Shown here: piece by piece, positions 12,456 to 37,307 of the stretch | Layout of the letters: the number at the start of each line of letters is the position of its first letter | Numbering within the stretch: position 1 is the first letter of the stretch | Assembly: GCF_001577835.2 (NCBI RefSeq) | Contig: NC_029542.1 | Location: 749,861-813,860, forward strand | Length of the DNA: 64,000 nt | Direction of reading: 5' to 3' | Source of the DNA: Coturnix japonica | Lineage: Eukaryota > Chordata > Aves > Galliformes > Phasianidae | The notes under the pieces: generated by a model | Databases searched by the model: none | Seen by the model: the letters and a program-made list of their open reading frames with translations, nothing else | What the model was told of the DNA's origin: nothing | Made by a program: the position numbers and the translations under genes

Positions 12456-13739
12456 GAATGGGGCTCACCCCATTGTTCAGCATATCATGACCCCAGTAGG
12501 GCTGTGAGTGGTGCACCAATGGGGCAACGTGGGGCCCCATCCCAGCTGATGGTCCCACTGCAGAGGGGCCCCCACTGCTATGACTGTGCACCTCATGGTC
12601 CTGCTGCCCCACTGCTGAGCCCCAATGAACTCAGGCCATGCACAGAGCCCTGCTCCCAGACCCCTATACTGCCATGCCTCAGTTTACCACTGCACCACCC
12701 CACGGGCAGGCAGACAGGGAGGAACCCCACAGCCCCCCACCCCACACATATTCCCCATTCCCATTGAATGACCGCATCCATGGAAAATTCCCACTCCGTG
12801 CGCATTGCCGGCTGCTGCAGGTCAATGTTTTCCAGCTGGGCTCCCACTGGGAGCAGCCCGTATGAGAACTGACTGCTTCCCACGCTGCCGGCCCCGTCCT
12901 GCACCCAATTGGGGTGTGCAGGGATATGGGGTGGGCAGATATGGGGCGATGATGGGGGGCTGCCCATAGGGCGACTCTGCACAGTCCCCAGAGCCAGAAT
13001 CCAGGCCCAGAGCACAGGGCTGAAGGCAGAGCTGTGTTGGGAGGATGATGGATGTCACCCCCCCCCCTCCATTCTCCAGGGACATAGAGCTGATGTAATA
13101 GAGCTGAGCCCTCTGGACCCCCTGGAAATGCAGCAGCAGGACAAAGCCAAGTGAGAAAGGAACAGTCCTACATGACTTGTCTTGGTTGGGACATAGTGAC
13201 AAAGACATAAAGCAGTGCTGGGATGGAGGAAATAGGGGCACTGCCCCCTCTGCCTTCTGCCAAAGGGATCAGACTGAGCTCCGGGTGTAAGTTTGCATTC
13301 AATGTTTAGCAGGATTCCAAAAACACGTACAAAAATAAAGGTAAAAATCCAGACTTGCCCCTTTTCCTGGGGAGGTTGGTAGGAACAGCCCCATCCCCAG
13401 CACTGCACCTAAGGGAAGGCAGAGCACCCACGGGCAGCATTACTAAAGGCAGGAGCTGACCCAGCAACCTCACACCCCAAGAGTCCAAACATTCAACTCA
13501 AGTTGATGCGTTGCAGCCCAGACCACATCTGTGTGCCTGCAGAGAGAGGAGCTAAAGGGAAAACAACCTCCTCACTGCACACAGGGCTCTGATAACACAT
13601 AAAGCATCGGTGTGGGGCTGAGAATGTGGTGCACAAACACCCCAAGGGGTTTCTCCAGCCATACAAGAGCAACCTGAGGAGCCCTGAGAGGTGGGAAGCG
13701 CTGGGCCCACTGGGCTCCCTGGGCTCAGCAGGGATGTGT
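12456..13739 (-). other. Intergenic DNA and EFTUD2 3' UTR
   Basis: No gene was recognised between the G-rich repeat and the EFTUD2 stop codon. The EFTUD2 3' UTR must run leftward from 13739, but no canonical AATAAA on the minus strand was found near it. An AATAAA at 13334-13339 is on the plus strand and has no gene to serve. Confidence 0.5.
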
Positions 13740-28476
<14,737 letters not shown>

Positions 28477-28639
28477 GCTGGGGGTGAAGAGATGGGGTCA
28501 GAGCCGGGAGAACCCCTGGAACTACAACCCAGCCTCAATCCCAGCCCCAGAACCTGACCAAGATCCAGATCCAGCCTCAGTCCCAGAGCCCAAACCGGCC
28601 CCATATCCAGAATGGGTCCCACATCCAGAACCTGCCTCA

Positions 28640-28748
28640 CAGCCAGACCCGGCCCCACGGACAGACCCGGCCCCACGGACAGACCCGGCCCCACGGACAG
28701 AACCGGCCCCACGGACAGAACCGGCCCCACGGACAGAACCGGTCTCAA
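28640..28748. repeat. 18-bp minisatellite in EFTUD2 intron 1
   Basis: About six units of CGGACAGACCCGGCCCCA (later copies AGAACC) occur head to tail. Degenerate CCAGAACC-type units extend left to about 28500. Because 18 is a multiple of three, frames through it stay open. Confidence 0.85.
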
Positions 28749-28865
28749 TACCAGAACATGCCTCACAGAACCTGTCCCCGGTCCTAAGCCCTAAGCCCCA
28801 AGGCCCAGGCCCCGGCTCCAGCCCTTAGCCCTGATTTCTTGGCCTCACCCCCTATTCCCTCCCCT

Positions 28866-28915
28866 TACCCCATACCCCATACCCCATACCCCATACCCCA
28901 TACCCCATACCCCTG
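28866..28915. repeat. 7-bp repeat TACCCCA
   Basis: Seven to eight near-perfect copies of the heptamer TACCCCA lie just downstream of the presumed EFTUD2 exon 1 donor on the minus strand. Confidence 0.9.
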
Positions 28916-28929
28916 CCCCATATCCCGCC

Positions 28930-29518
28930 CCACACCCCCCCACTCACTCACCCTCACGTTCCCCGCTCACTCTCCGCCGTTGGCGCCGCCGACAGCGCAG
29001 CGGAAGGACCCGGGCTGCCCATGGCGCCTGTCCCGGGCGGTTCGACAGCGGCGCTGCTGCCGGCGCGGTTCAGTCAGGCGCGCCGCGGGCAGCCTCGTTG
29101 GGTCCTGAAGGCGGCCCTGTCTCCATGACAACGGGAGTAGCGGGCGCGGCGGGCGGAGCTGGGCCCTGTCGCGATAGGAATTGAGGCTGCCGGGTCAGCG
29201 GGGCTCGTGGGCGGGGCCTGTCGCGATAGGAATGAGGGTGAGCGGCCCAGTGAGGGACCCAGCGGGGGATATCGCGACAGGAATCCCTCGGGGTGCTGTG
29301 TGTCGGCATGGCGGCCTATCGCGACATGAGGGGTCGGCTGCGAGCCATTATGGCAGCAGGGCCCACGCTGCCGCTGAGGTGATACCTCAGTGGGTATCGC
29401 TGTCACAACAGGAGCCTTATCCTTATCCGTATCCTTATCCGTATCCTTATCCTTATCCTTATCCTTATCCGTATCCCCACAGCTTGTCGCGCTCCTGTCG
29501 TGACTGTCGCGACAGCCG
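28930..29518. promoter_or_regulatory. Bidirectional CpG-island promoter of EFTUD2 and CCDC103
   Basis: The two genes diverge, with translation starts 1.04 kb apart. The block is CpG-rich. On the minus strand a donor, GTGAGG|GTGAGT (exon end about 28952), would close the noncoding first exon of EFTUD2. Its coding exon 2 opens one base before the ATG, after acceptor CCCCCAG at 28478. Repeats flank or interrupt the block: TACCCCA units (28866-28915) and TTATCC/GTATCC units (29409-29477). Transcript starts were not determined. Confidence 0.6.
29409..29477. repeat. Hexamer repeat TTATCC/GTATCC upstream of CCDC103
   Basis: About eleven hexamers alternate between TTATCC and GTATCC, 40 bases before the CCDC103 start codon. 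The minus strand reads GGATAA, a GATA-type core, repeatedly. It lies inside the bidirectional promoter. Confidence 0.9.
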
Positions 29519-32500
29519 ATGGACGCGGGCGGAGCTGTGGACATGGCGGCGCTGCGGGAGGAGCTGCGGGCCGCGCTGGAGGCCGACGAGAGGCACGAGA
29601 GGGAGAATAACGCCAAGCTCCGCGCCGTGAGGCAGCGCCTGGGGTCGTACCAGGAGTTCAGGTGGGAGCGGAGCCCCCCAGGTCTGTCAGACGCTGGGCC
29701 TTCCCGCAGGGCTCCTCCTGCTCTGCTGCTGGGCCTCCCCGGGGCAGGAGCCATCGCCTGCCCTGCCTTGGATGTCCCAGGGCTCCTGAATGGCAGCAGG
29801 AAGATCCTTGAGGGCAGGTGGTGCGGGACGCCCCCAGTGTCCTCCACCTCAGCCCCATCCCCTCACATCCACAGAGAGATCTGTAGATACATCCAGGACT
29901 TGACCAACACATGGCAGGCTCATCCCATGCTGGAGCATGTAGTGCTGGAAGCCTCATTCTGCCTTAATGTGGTCGTGCTGTCAGCTCTGAGTAAAGGGAA
30001 ACCTTTAAAATGGCATTTATGGCATTGCTTGTCCGTGTAAAAGGACTCTGTGCCGCAGTTCTGTTGTTAGAATATGATCAAAAAACACATTCCTGCTCAG
30101 TACACAAGTACTCAGTACTCAAGCCTGCAATGTGGTGTGATATCAGCAGCCAGGAGCCATCCACAGGAGAGCAGAACAGCTTCTCTCCGTGGGTGCAGTT
30201 TCCCCACTCACGAGGGCCAGCAGAGCCCTGACCCCATTGGAAGATCTCGTTACTGGGAGGACTAACGAGCGACAGGCACAGACGTTCATCCCACGGGATG
30301 AGAAGAATGACATGAGCTGCTGAGTCCAGGCTGCTGCAATTAGTTACAGACGTCGGTGTAATGGGATGGCTGAGTAAGAAGGCCTATAAGAATGGAAGAG
30401 TTCTCCTGTGGAAGCCCCAAAGATATAAAATCTTACTTGTACCCCAGGAAAAACGCAGGAGAAAGAGGAGTCCTGCCAGTCCTTGGGCCCTGACTGCTGC
30501 AGGAACTGTTGGGTAGAAATGCCAATTCCATCACCCGTGTGTTTCACCTTGTGTCCTCTTGTTCCCTGCAGGGACATCGTGCTGGCATCACACCTGAGGC
30601 CTCTAGAGAAGAAGGACAAGATGGGGAACAAGAGAAACGTGCTGTGGAACCCCTGTGCAGGCCACATGAGGGGCCAGCAAGCCACCAAGGTGGAGATACC
30701 ACAGGTGAGGGAGATAGCACAGGTAAGGGAGATCCTTTCTGGGGCCTTACCCACACCTAAATATTACTGCAGAATAATTTGGGTGTTATTTTAATGCACA
30801 AGAACTATTCGGAATTATTTCTACATGTGAGCAAGCCATCAGAATCCCCACTTCTGAGCTGCAGGGTTCAATCTCAGCCTGTTCTATGTGTTTGCATCAA
30901 GAATCAAATACCAGATGACCAAAGTCTCAGTGCTCTGTGTCTGACAGTGGCCAGAAATGGATTCTTGGGGAAGAGTGCCCTCCATTGACCGCGCTCCTCC
31001 AGCTGGCTGCAGTCTGGGGACTGAGAGCCAAGCTGTGCATCTGGATTGCTGTTTAATGGCCTCAGATAACACATCTTCTGTGAACAGAGCCAATTCTTCA
31101 TCACCCCACAGTTTAATTATGCATGAAATGGAAAAGCGCTATTTTGTTTTCAACCTGCTGCCCGATGAGTTCTTTGGGTCATCCTCAGTTCTGCAGTTGG
31201 GAAACAGTGAAAAAACATTTTCTACCCATGATGGGACTGACATCTGTCCTGCTCCCATCAGAGGACTTTGTCCAACTCCTGGTCAGCTGGATGTCTTCTG
31301 GAATGGAAGGTGTTTCCATGTGCTTCCAGCTGCCCTTCTTTCCCTTAACTCCCTGGTGCTGGGTTGTCTTGACAGAGGCAGCACTTGAGTCTCAGGCACC
31401 CACTGGATCTGCAGAGATAAAGAACGGTCACTTCACTCTCCATTGGTTTCCTGTTAGCCCGCAGTGCTGGCTTTGCCATTTTGGTGTTTTCAGCCCCTGG
31501 TGACTCCTGGCAGCCCAGCACTACGATGGCAGTGGGACTGCAGCCTGGTGGGAGCAGCAGTGGGGTCTGTTCTGCACTGTTCCCCAGCTGGAGATGTTCT
31601 GCATGAAATTTTTGACAGTGAATTTCATCTCCCTGTTTATGTTGAGATCCTTTTTGCAGCTCTTCCAAGGCTGCTTTGTCTTCACTTGGACTGAGCAGTG
31701 ATCTCCCCAGAGCAAATGCTGTTCCTAATCCCATTAATGCTCAGGCTCTGATCTCCAGGGCCTCTCCGCTTCATGTTTAGACACTGCCTGATGCTGCTGT
31801 GCCTCATTCTCAGGATCCGTATGAAAGCCCAAGCATTTTAATCCTTCTCCAGTCAGCAGTATGAGTTCAGCAGTTCAATTACATATGGTATAAACAGGAT
31901 TTCTTTTTATCTGGAGATGCCACATTGAGCCGGGTATCTCTTTTTAGTCCAAGTGCTCTACTGCGGGTGTGTATGTTACAATATGTTACAAAACAGCATG
32001 GTAGGGTGTTTGTATAGGGTTAGGGTATATACAGGGTATATAAATTAATGCATTTTCTGGGCTTTAAGCCCTTTAGCTTTTTCCTCCTCACCTGTTTGAT
32101 TTGCTCGAGAGGGACCCAAATTTCTGTGGGATTATCACAGCCCCTGTGAGATCCCTTTCAGTGGATGGTGGATCCAGAGTGGGCAGTGCGTTTGGGTTCC
32201 TGTGTTCATGTGCATTGCATTTCATCTCTCACCCACTCTTCCTTTATTTTTCTCTTAAGTCCTCTGGTTTCTCTTGGGCTCGATGAACCTGATATCCCTT
32301 AGTCTCTTTGCATGTGTTGCTGCTCACAAGCTTTGCACAGCTCTTTGTATGAGAAGCATCTGTCAGACATCCACAGACTGATAAGAGAGGGGGGAATAAA
32401 TACCTTTGTGAGGAACAAAACACAAAACTTGACCATTATTTTCTCCTTCAGGAGCTGGAGCAACTGCCCAGAACCTCTGCTGAATTTTACAGAGATTGGC

Positions 32501-32910
32501 GCAGATGCTTACAAAGCGGAAAAGAAAAATACCAGCTTTTGCTTAAACTGGAGGGGAAGGCCTTGAGCAGAATCTTTCAGGCTGAGTTGGGTTTTGGTCT
32601 CCTGGGTGAGTTCCTTACCGTGCTGGCAGAGAACATCTGCCATGAAGACAGAGATGCTGTCCTTCAGATCTTACACAGCCTTTCTGGCACCAAACGCTTT
32701 GGGTTAAACCTGGATCTTCTGAGCACGTCGGAGAAGGAGAGCACCAGGGATCTGTTTAGGAAGCTGCAGAGCATGAGTGGGGGTTATTGGAGCCCTGGCC
32801 ATCCCTGTGGCAAAGCGGAAGGGGAAGCCCACCCCACCGACACCAGCTTGCAGAAGGAAGCTAAGGAAAGGAGAGTGATGGAGCTGATGAGCTGTTACCA
32901 GGTCAGCTGA
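29519..32910 (+). CDS. CCDC103: Coiled-coil domain protein 103, dynein-arm assembly factor
   Basis: This protein is needed to assemble or attach ciliary dynein arms. Three coding exons were placed: 29519-29661, 30572-30704 and 32452-32910, giving 244 residues (242 in human). The N-terminal helix (LREELRAALEADERHEREN) and the segment DIVLASHLRPLEKKDKMG match the dynein-attachment-factor N-terminal domain. The C-terminal part (FYRDWRRCL, then FGLLGEFL) matches the RPAP3-C-like domain. The first ATG was chosen because it gives the human N-terminal length; a second in-frame ATG is eight codons on. Exon 2 has a second, stronger donor 18 bases downstream (ACAG|GTAAGG, exon end 30722) that would add six residues in frame. 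The stop is followed 22 bases later by AATAAA. Confidence 0.95.
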
Positions 32911-32932
32911 GGGAGCAGCAGAGGTTCTGCCA

Positions 32933-32938
32933 AATAAA
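32933..32938 (+). terminator. CCDC103 poly(A) signal AATAAA
   Basis: A canonical AATAAA begins 22 bases after the CCDC103 stop codon, so the 3' UTR is very short. Some transcripts may continue into FAM187A, as read-through transcripts are known for this pair in human. Confidence 0.75.
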
Positions 32939-34173
32939 GGTTAGCAACAGACATTGCGTTCCTTGTGATCTCTGGGTCGGTGTCCTCACAGGACAGATCT
33001 GTGAGAATCTCTTAAAAGAGGAGAATAAATGAGAGAAAGAACATTTAGGCTGGCATGTATGGAGGAGAGACCAAAACCCAAGTAATCCCTTCCCTTTTTC
33101 ATCTCTGTCCATTGTCACTCTGTATTTAAGAAATGTAATCCAGGACATTTCACACTTAACCACACAACCAGAGCTGGTGGGGGTGGGAATGCAGTGCAAG
33201 GTGGTAACCTGGGGCTGACCCAACCAGCTGTTTTAAGCAGGGCTTGGTGTAAACCTCAGAGATGTTGTCAGACCGTGGTCCTGGACCAAGGTCTGCCTGA
33301 ATTCTACATAAACTGAAATTTAGAAGGAACTGTCAGGCAACAGAGGGACTCTCCAATGCTATGTATTATCATGTCTGGGTTAATTAGCCATTCTGCTTAG
33401 GCTGCAGACTTCAGAAAGGCTCTCATATGGTACAGCTCAGCACCTGCCCACCACACTCTCCTGTAAGTCTAGTGTGGGAAGGTCTCCCAAGAGTTCTGTA
33501 GAGCACAGTGTTTACTACACTGCTCAGATTCCCTTGAATTCAGTTTAGAATCAACTACCAAATCCATTTGGTTCAAAAACCCAGTTAGAGGAGCAAAAGG
33601 CAGAATCAGCCCTGTCTGGCTTTAACTCACCCTCTCCCACCTCTGTAGAAACTCTAGGCCCCTTATTTCAGGCTTCTCTTGGCACTTGAGTGTAGGGTTT
33701 TGTGGCATGTATCTTGGGGACTGTGTCCCTGCAGTCTGTCATAGGTGCCATTCTTGTTGCCTTTGTGTAACACTTACCAGCCTGGAGGCTTACAGAAAGC
33801 CAAGAGGTAATGTCTTAAACAAAAAGGGAAGATCCTGAGGGCTCCCATTGTCAGAGTGGGGGATATTGATACAACAGGGAGGATACGGAACTCTAAATAT
33901 CTTTTGTGAAAGAACCTATGGTTCTGGGCTACAGGTGAAGCTGCCAACAGGGAAGTTCTCCATGATCATCATCTACAGAGGAGTTGGTGCAATCCTTAAT
34001 GTTTACTTTTTTCAAGAAAACAACAGCGATTTCCTTGTTCCCCCCTCCATTTACCTCCATGGCTGTGCTACACAATGGAGCTCTCTGCTGGTTGCCCCAT
34101 AGCACAGCACAACACCTGGAAAGGTTCTAGAGCAGCTGGAAGGGTTCTAGAGCCCGTGTCTCAGACAACTGGG
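32939..34173 (+). other. CCDC103-FAM187A interval
   Basis: About 1.2 kb without a recognised coding exon. It should hold the FAM187A promoter or 5' exon. The FAM187A frame is open upstream of its start for 33 codons (from 34075). No repeat family was recognised. Confidence 0.45.
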
Positions 34174-35415
34174 ATGGAGACGTGGCTGCTGGGTGCTGTC
34201 CTTCTCTACATGGCAGATGTTCTCCACTCTTACGCGGTTGAGGAGAAAGATGATGTATTCCGGCGCATGGTATGTCCTGCTTTCCTGATGTTTGACAACG
34301 CCGCCTACTTGGCCGACATGACCTTCGAGCTCCCCTGCAACTGCAAGCCCGAGGAGGTCTCCAACGTCGTCTGGTATTTCCAGAAGAGCATGGGAGGCCA
34401 CGAAACCACCGTCCTGACAGACTTTTCTGGCAACATGGTGCTCGACTCGGGCCACATCCACGTGGGCAGTGATGTGCTGAAGCGTTTCACCATCCGGATG
34501 TTCAGCCTCATCATTTTCCGTGCCCAGGAGTCAGATTCAGGACACTACATTTGTGGCACCAAGAAAGGGGATTTTTTTTATGGCTACGACGTGGATGTGC
34601 AGCCCACCAAACGCATCACAGTGGCATTCTTGGACGAAGGACAGCACGTCCAGGATGATTACACAGGGAAGGCCTTCAGCGTCTTCACCACCTTCTGGGA
34701 CTGGACCAAATGCGACCGCTGTGGGGTGCGAGGTGAGCAGCGGCGCATTGGGCTCTGCTACATGCAGAGCACCCGGCTGCACCCACGCTACCGCACCGTG
34801 CTGCACAATGTCACCTCCTGCGGCTCCAGGGCTGTTCCTCCACGGTTCCAGCGCTCCGGCCGCCGCTGGAAGCCTGAGGTGGCGATCCGGAGCTGCACGA
34901 CCCCGTGTGAGCAGGAGGACAACCCACAGGAGGGCGTGCAGGCCATCTCCAACATCATCCACAAGCTGGGTCAGAAGCCCTGGCTGCCCAATGTCCCCAC
35001 GCAGTACTACAAGCACCCGCTGGGTAGGGATCTGGTCATTGCCTGTCCCAGGGCCCGACCTGAGCACGCCGTGGCGTGGGACTGGGACTCTGTGCGGCTC
35101 TACCGCTCCCGCTACCTCGTGGGTGTCAACAGGACCATGAGAGTCTTCATTGACCACGGAAACCACCTGCACATCCGGCGGGTCCGCTTCAGTGACAGAG
35201 GCACCTACTTCTGCTGGAGGGAGGGCAAACTGGTGGCCGGACTGCGGCTCACCGTCAGCTACGAGTCCAAGAGCCGCCGCAAGCTTACTGACCCCGAGAC
35301 CATCTACATCCTCAAGGCCATCAGTGTGAGCTACATCCTCATTGGGGCCATCTTCTTCAGCATCCACTTGAGCCGCTGCTGCTGGCGGATGCTGCGGTCC
35401 TCAGCGAGGACATAG
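34174..35415 (+). CDS. FAM187A: Ig-like V-type domain membrane protein FAM187A
   Basis: One uninterrupted exon encodes 413 residues, the human length. Nothing is firmly known of its function; the family is a single-pass membrane protein with immunoglobulin-like domains. An N-terminal signal sequence (METWLLGAVLLYMADVLHS) is followed by CPAFLMFDNAAYLADMTFEL, which is highly conserved. Two Ig-type disulphide patterns end in YICGT (about 120) and YFCWR (about 345). A central cysteine-rich part contains CDRCGVRGEQ. A transmembrane helix lies near 376-398, followed by a short basic, Cys-rich tail. The start at 34174 was chosen because it gives the signal peptide and the family length; the frame stays open 33 codons upstream. 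The gene is convergent with GFAP. Confidence 0.95.
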   Translation: METWLLGAVLLYMADVLHSYAVEEKDDVFRRMVCPAFLMFDNAAYLADMTFELPCNCKPEEVSNVVWYFQKSMGGHETTVLTDFSGNMVLDSGHIHVGSDVLKRFTIRMFSLIIFRAQESDSGHYICGTKKGDFFYGYDVDVQPTKRITVAFLDEGQHVQDDYTGKAFSVFTTFWDWTKCDRCGVRGEQRRIGLCYMQSTRLHPRYRTVLHNVTSCGSRAVPPRFQRSGRRWKPEVAIRSCTTPCEQEDNPQEGVQAISNIIHKLGQKPWLPNVPTQYYKHPLGRDLVIACPRARPEHAVAWDWDSVRLYRSRYLVGVNRTMRVFIDHGNHLHIRRVRFSDRGTYFCWREGKLVAGLRLTVSYESKSRRKLTDPETIYILKAISVSYILIGAIFFSIHLSRCCWRMLRSSART

Positions 35416-36255
35416 CATCAGTCTTACACCTTGCACCATTCCCTTATGGGCAATTTATGGTTTTCACCACTAGAAATGCTGCTCGTGCCCTCTTATCCTC
35501 CACTCGGGGTTGTGCTGTGATGAAGACCAAAGTGGAAAGTCCCATTGCGCTGTGGCAGGGATTTGCCACCACTGTGTCACTTCCTGGCCACACTGAAGGC
35601 TTGTGGTGGGGTTTTAACCTCAGTAATCCTGTTTGAATGAATAGCTGGAGTCGTTGCAGTGTTTTCTGGCTAAACACCATGGAGTTCTTCTGCCATGTCG
35701 GTGATTTATTAGGGCTGTTTTTCTAAGAGGCCACTGTAATCCTCCAGACTGTTCTACTCCAATTAATTCTGGCTTCCCTTACCTTTTAAAAAGTGCCAGT
35801 CATATCCCCAGTGCCAAATGTGTTCCTCAAGGCCAACTGCAGCCCAAAGCTGCCCACTAAGGCCAACAGCAGTGACAAGGACCCTCCTATTCCTGGTGCC
35901 AACTGTGCCCCAAAGGGCACCAACATTTCAAGACACTCAATGTTTGTGCAAGATCCTCAGCTGGAGCAATCTCATTTTTAAGAAGCTGAGTTTATGCATT
36001 TTTATTTTCTTTCTGCACCACAACGTGGTGGGCTGGAGCTCAAGGAGCATTGGGACACCACTCTGAGACATAGGGTTTGGGTACAGGTTTGGGTGGAGCT
36101 GTGCAGAGCCAGGAGCTGGGCTCTGATCCACGTCCCCCTTCCAGCTGGGGGTATGCTCTGATCAGCTCTGCCCCGGCTGATCCCAAAAACACACCGCCCT
36201 GCAGCTTGTCCTGCAGGTTACAGTCACAACCACAGACATAGCACTTGTGTTAGGC
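35416..36255 (+). other. FAM187A 3' UTR and intergenic DNA
   Basis: No gene was recognised. The FAM187A 3' UTR starts here, but no clear plus-strand AATAAA was seen before the convergent GFAP poly(A) signal. The two 3' ends may overlap. Confidence 0.4.
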
Positions 36256-36261
36256 TTTATT
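36256..36261 (-). terminator. GFAP poly(A) signal
   Basis: TTTATT on the plus strand is AATAAA on the minus strand. It lies 1.05 kb beyond the GFAP stop codon, a plausible 3' UTR length. No other minus-strand AATAAA was noticed nearer. Confidence 0.6.
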
Positions 36262-37307
36262 TCGCATCTCGTGTTGTTGCAACATTAGGGCATTAATCCA
36301 GTAGCAATAAGGGCTGCAAAGCTCCATCCAGCTCATGGGGGACAAAGTGACCCGCAGCACTATCACTCTATAACACATCCTGCCCTGGGAACAGTCCCTG
36401 TGGAATTAGGAGCTGCAAAGCTCTGTGCTGAGCTAGAGGATGTGGAGATAAGCAGGGTGAGGAGGCAGTACCCATGTAGCAACCTATGGGCTCACGTTAT
36501 AGGGCAAGGGGATTGCTGGTGAGTGGGTGCTGCTGCATTAGGTGGCAGCAGGGCACGTTTAGCTCATGGTCAGTGGCTAAAACAAAGTGAGTATTGGGTC
36601 TGCAGGGGCCCCAGGTGGGTGACATGCACTGGGAGAGAGCACAGGAGACAGGGCCACGTGGAGCTGAGGGACAAGATTTCTTCCAGCCCCTCGAGAATGC
36701 CTGTGCAGAGCTGGGCTCGGGCCATGAGCCCCCTGACTGTCTCTGCATCTCTGGAGATAGGAGCACCGTGGTGGGGGACACACCATTAGGGTCAGAACAG
36801 TCCCATGGCACCGTGCCCTGGAAAAGCCAACAAAGACTCCCACCCTGCTGTGCCCATTGCTGCTCCAGCCCCACAACCACTCTGTACCCCCAGGCACCCT
36901 GCTCAGACCCCACACCATCACCCTTCTCCCCATCCCAACATCGACCTGCCTCCCCATATGCTCCATCCTCCTCTTCCTCCTGCCTTGGCTAAGCCCAACT
37001 GCTGCTTGGCAACAGGAAAACATCCCTGACCATGCGGTGCTGTGTTCCCCCCAGCCCTCCCAGGGATGCTCAGGACATGGTTGGGATGCTCAAGGTGGTC
37101 TCCTGCACCAGCAAGGTGGGAAGTGTGGAGCAATGCCCCCAGATCTCAGCCCTGGCCAGACCAGCACAGGAGTCCCTGGGGCATGGGGTGGTGGGAGAGG
37201 TGAGGGTGGGTTTCTCCTGTGGCTGTGGCCCCACCACAGGGCTCCATCGCAGCATCGGGTGGGATCTATGGAGCTACAGCTACAAGCGTGGCTATGAATC
37301 ACACACT

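Noticed and set aside
13334-13339. AATAAA on the plus strand
   Set aside because: No plus-strand gene ends here, and EFTUD2 is on the other strand.
29074-29847. A 257-codon minus-strand frame over the EFTUD2/CCDC103 promoter
   Set aside because: CpG-island composition and the hexamer repeat explain it. It overlaps CCDC103 exon 1 on the other strand.
34537-35367. A 276-codon minus-strand frame
   Set aside because: It is antisense to the FAM187A coding exon.
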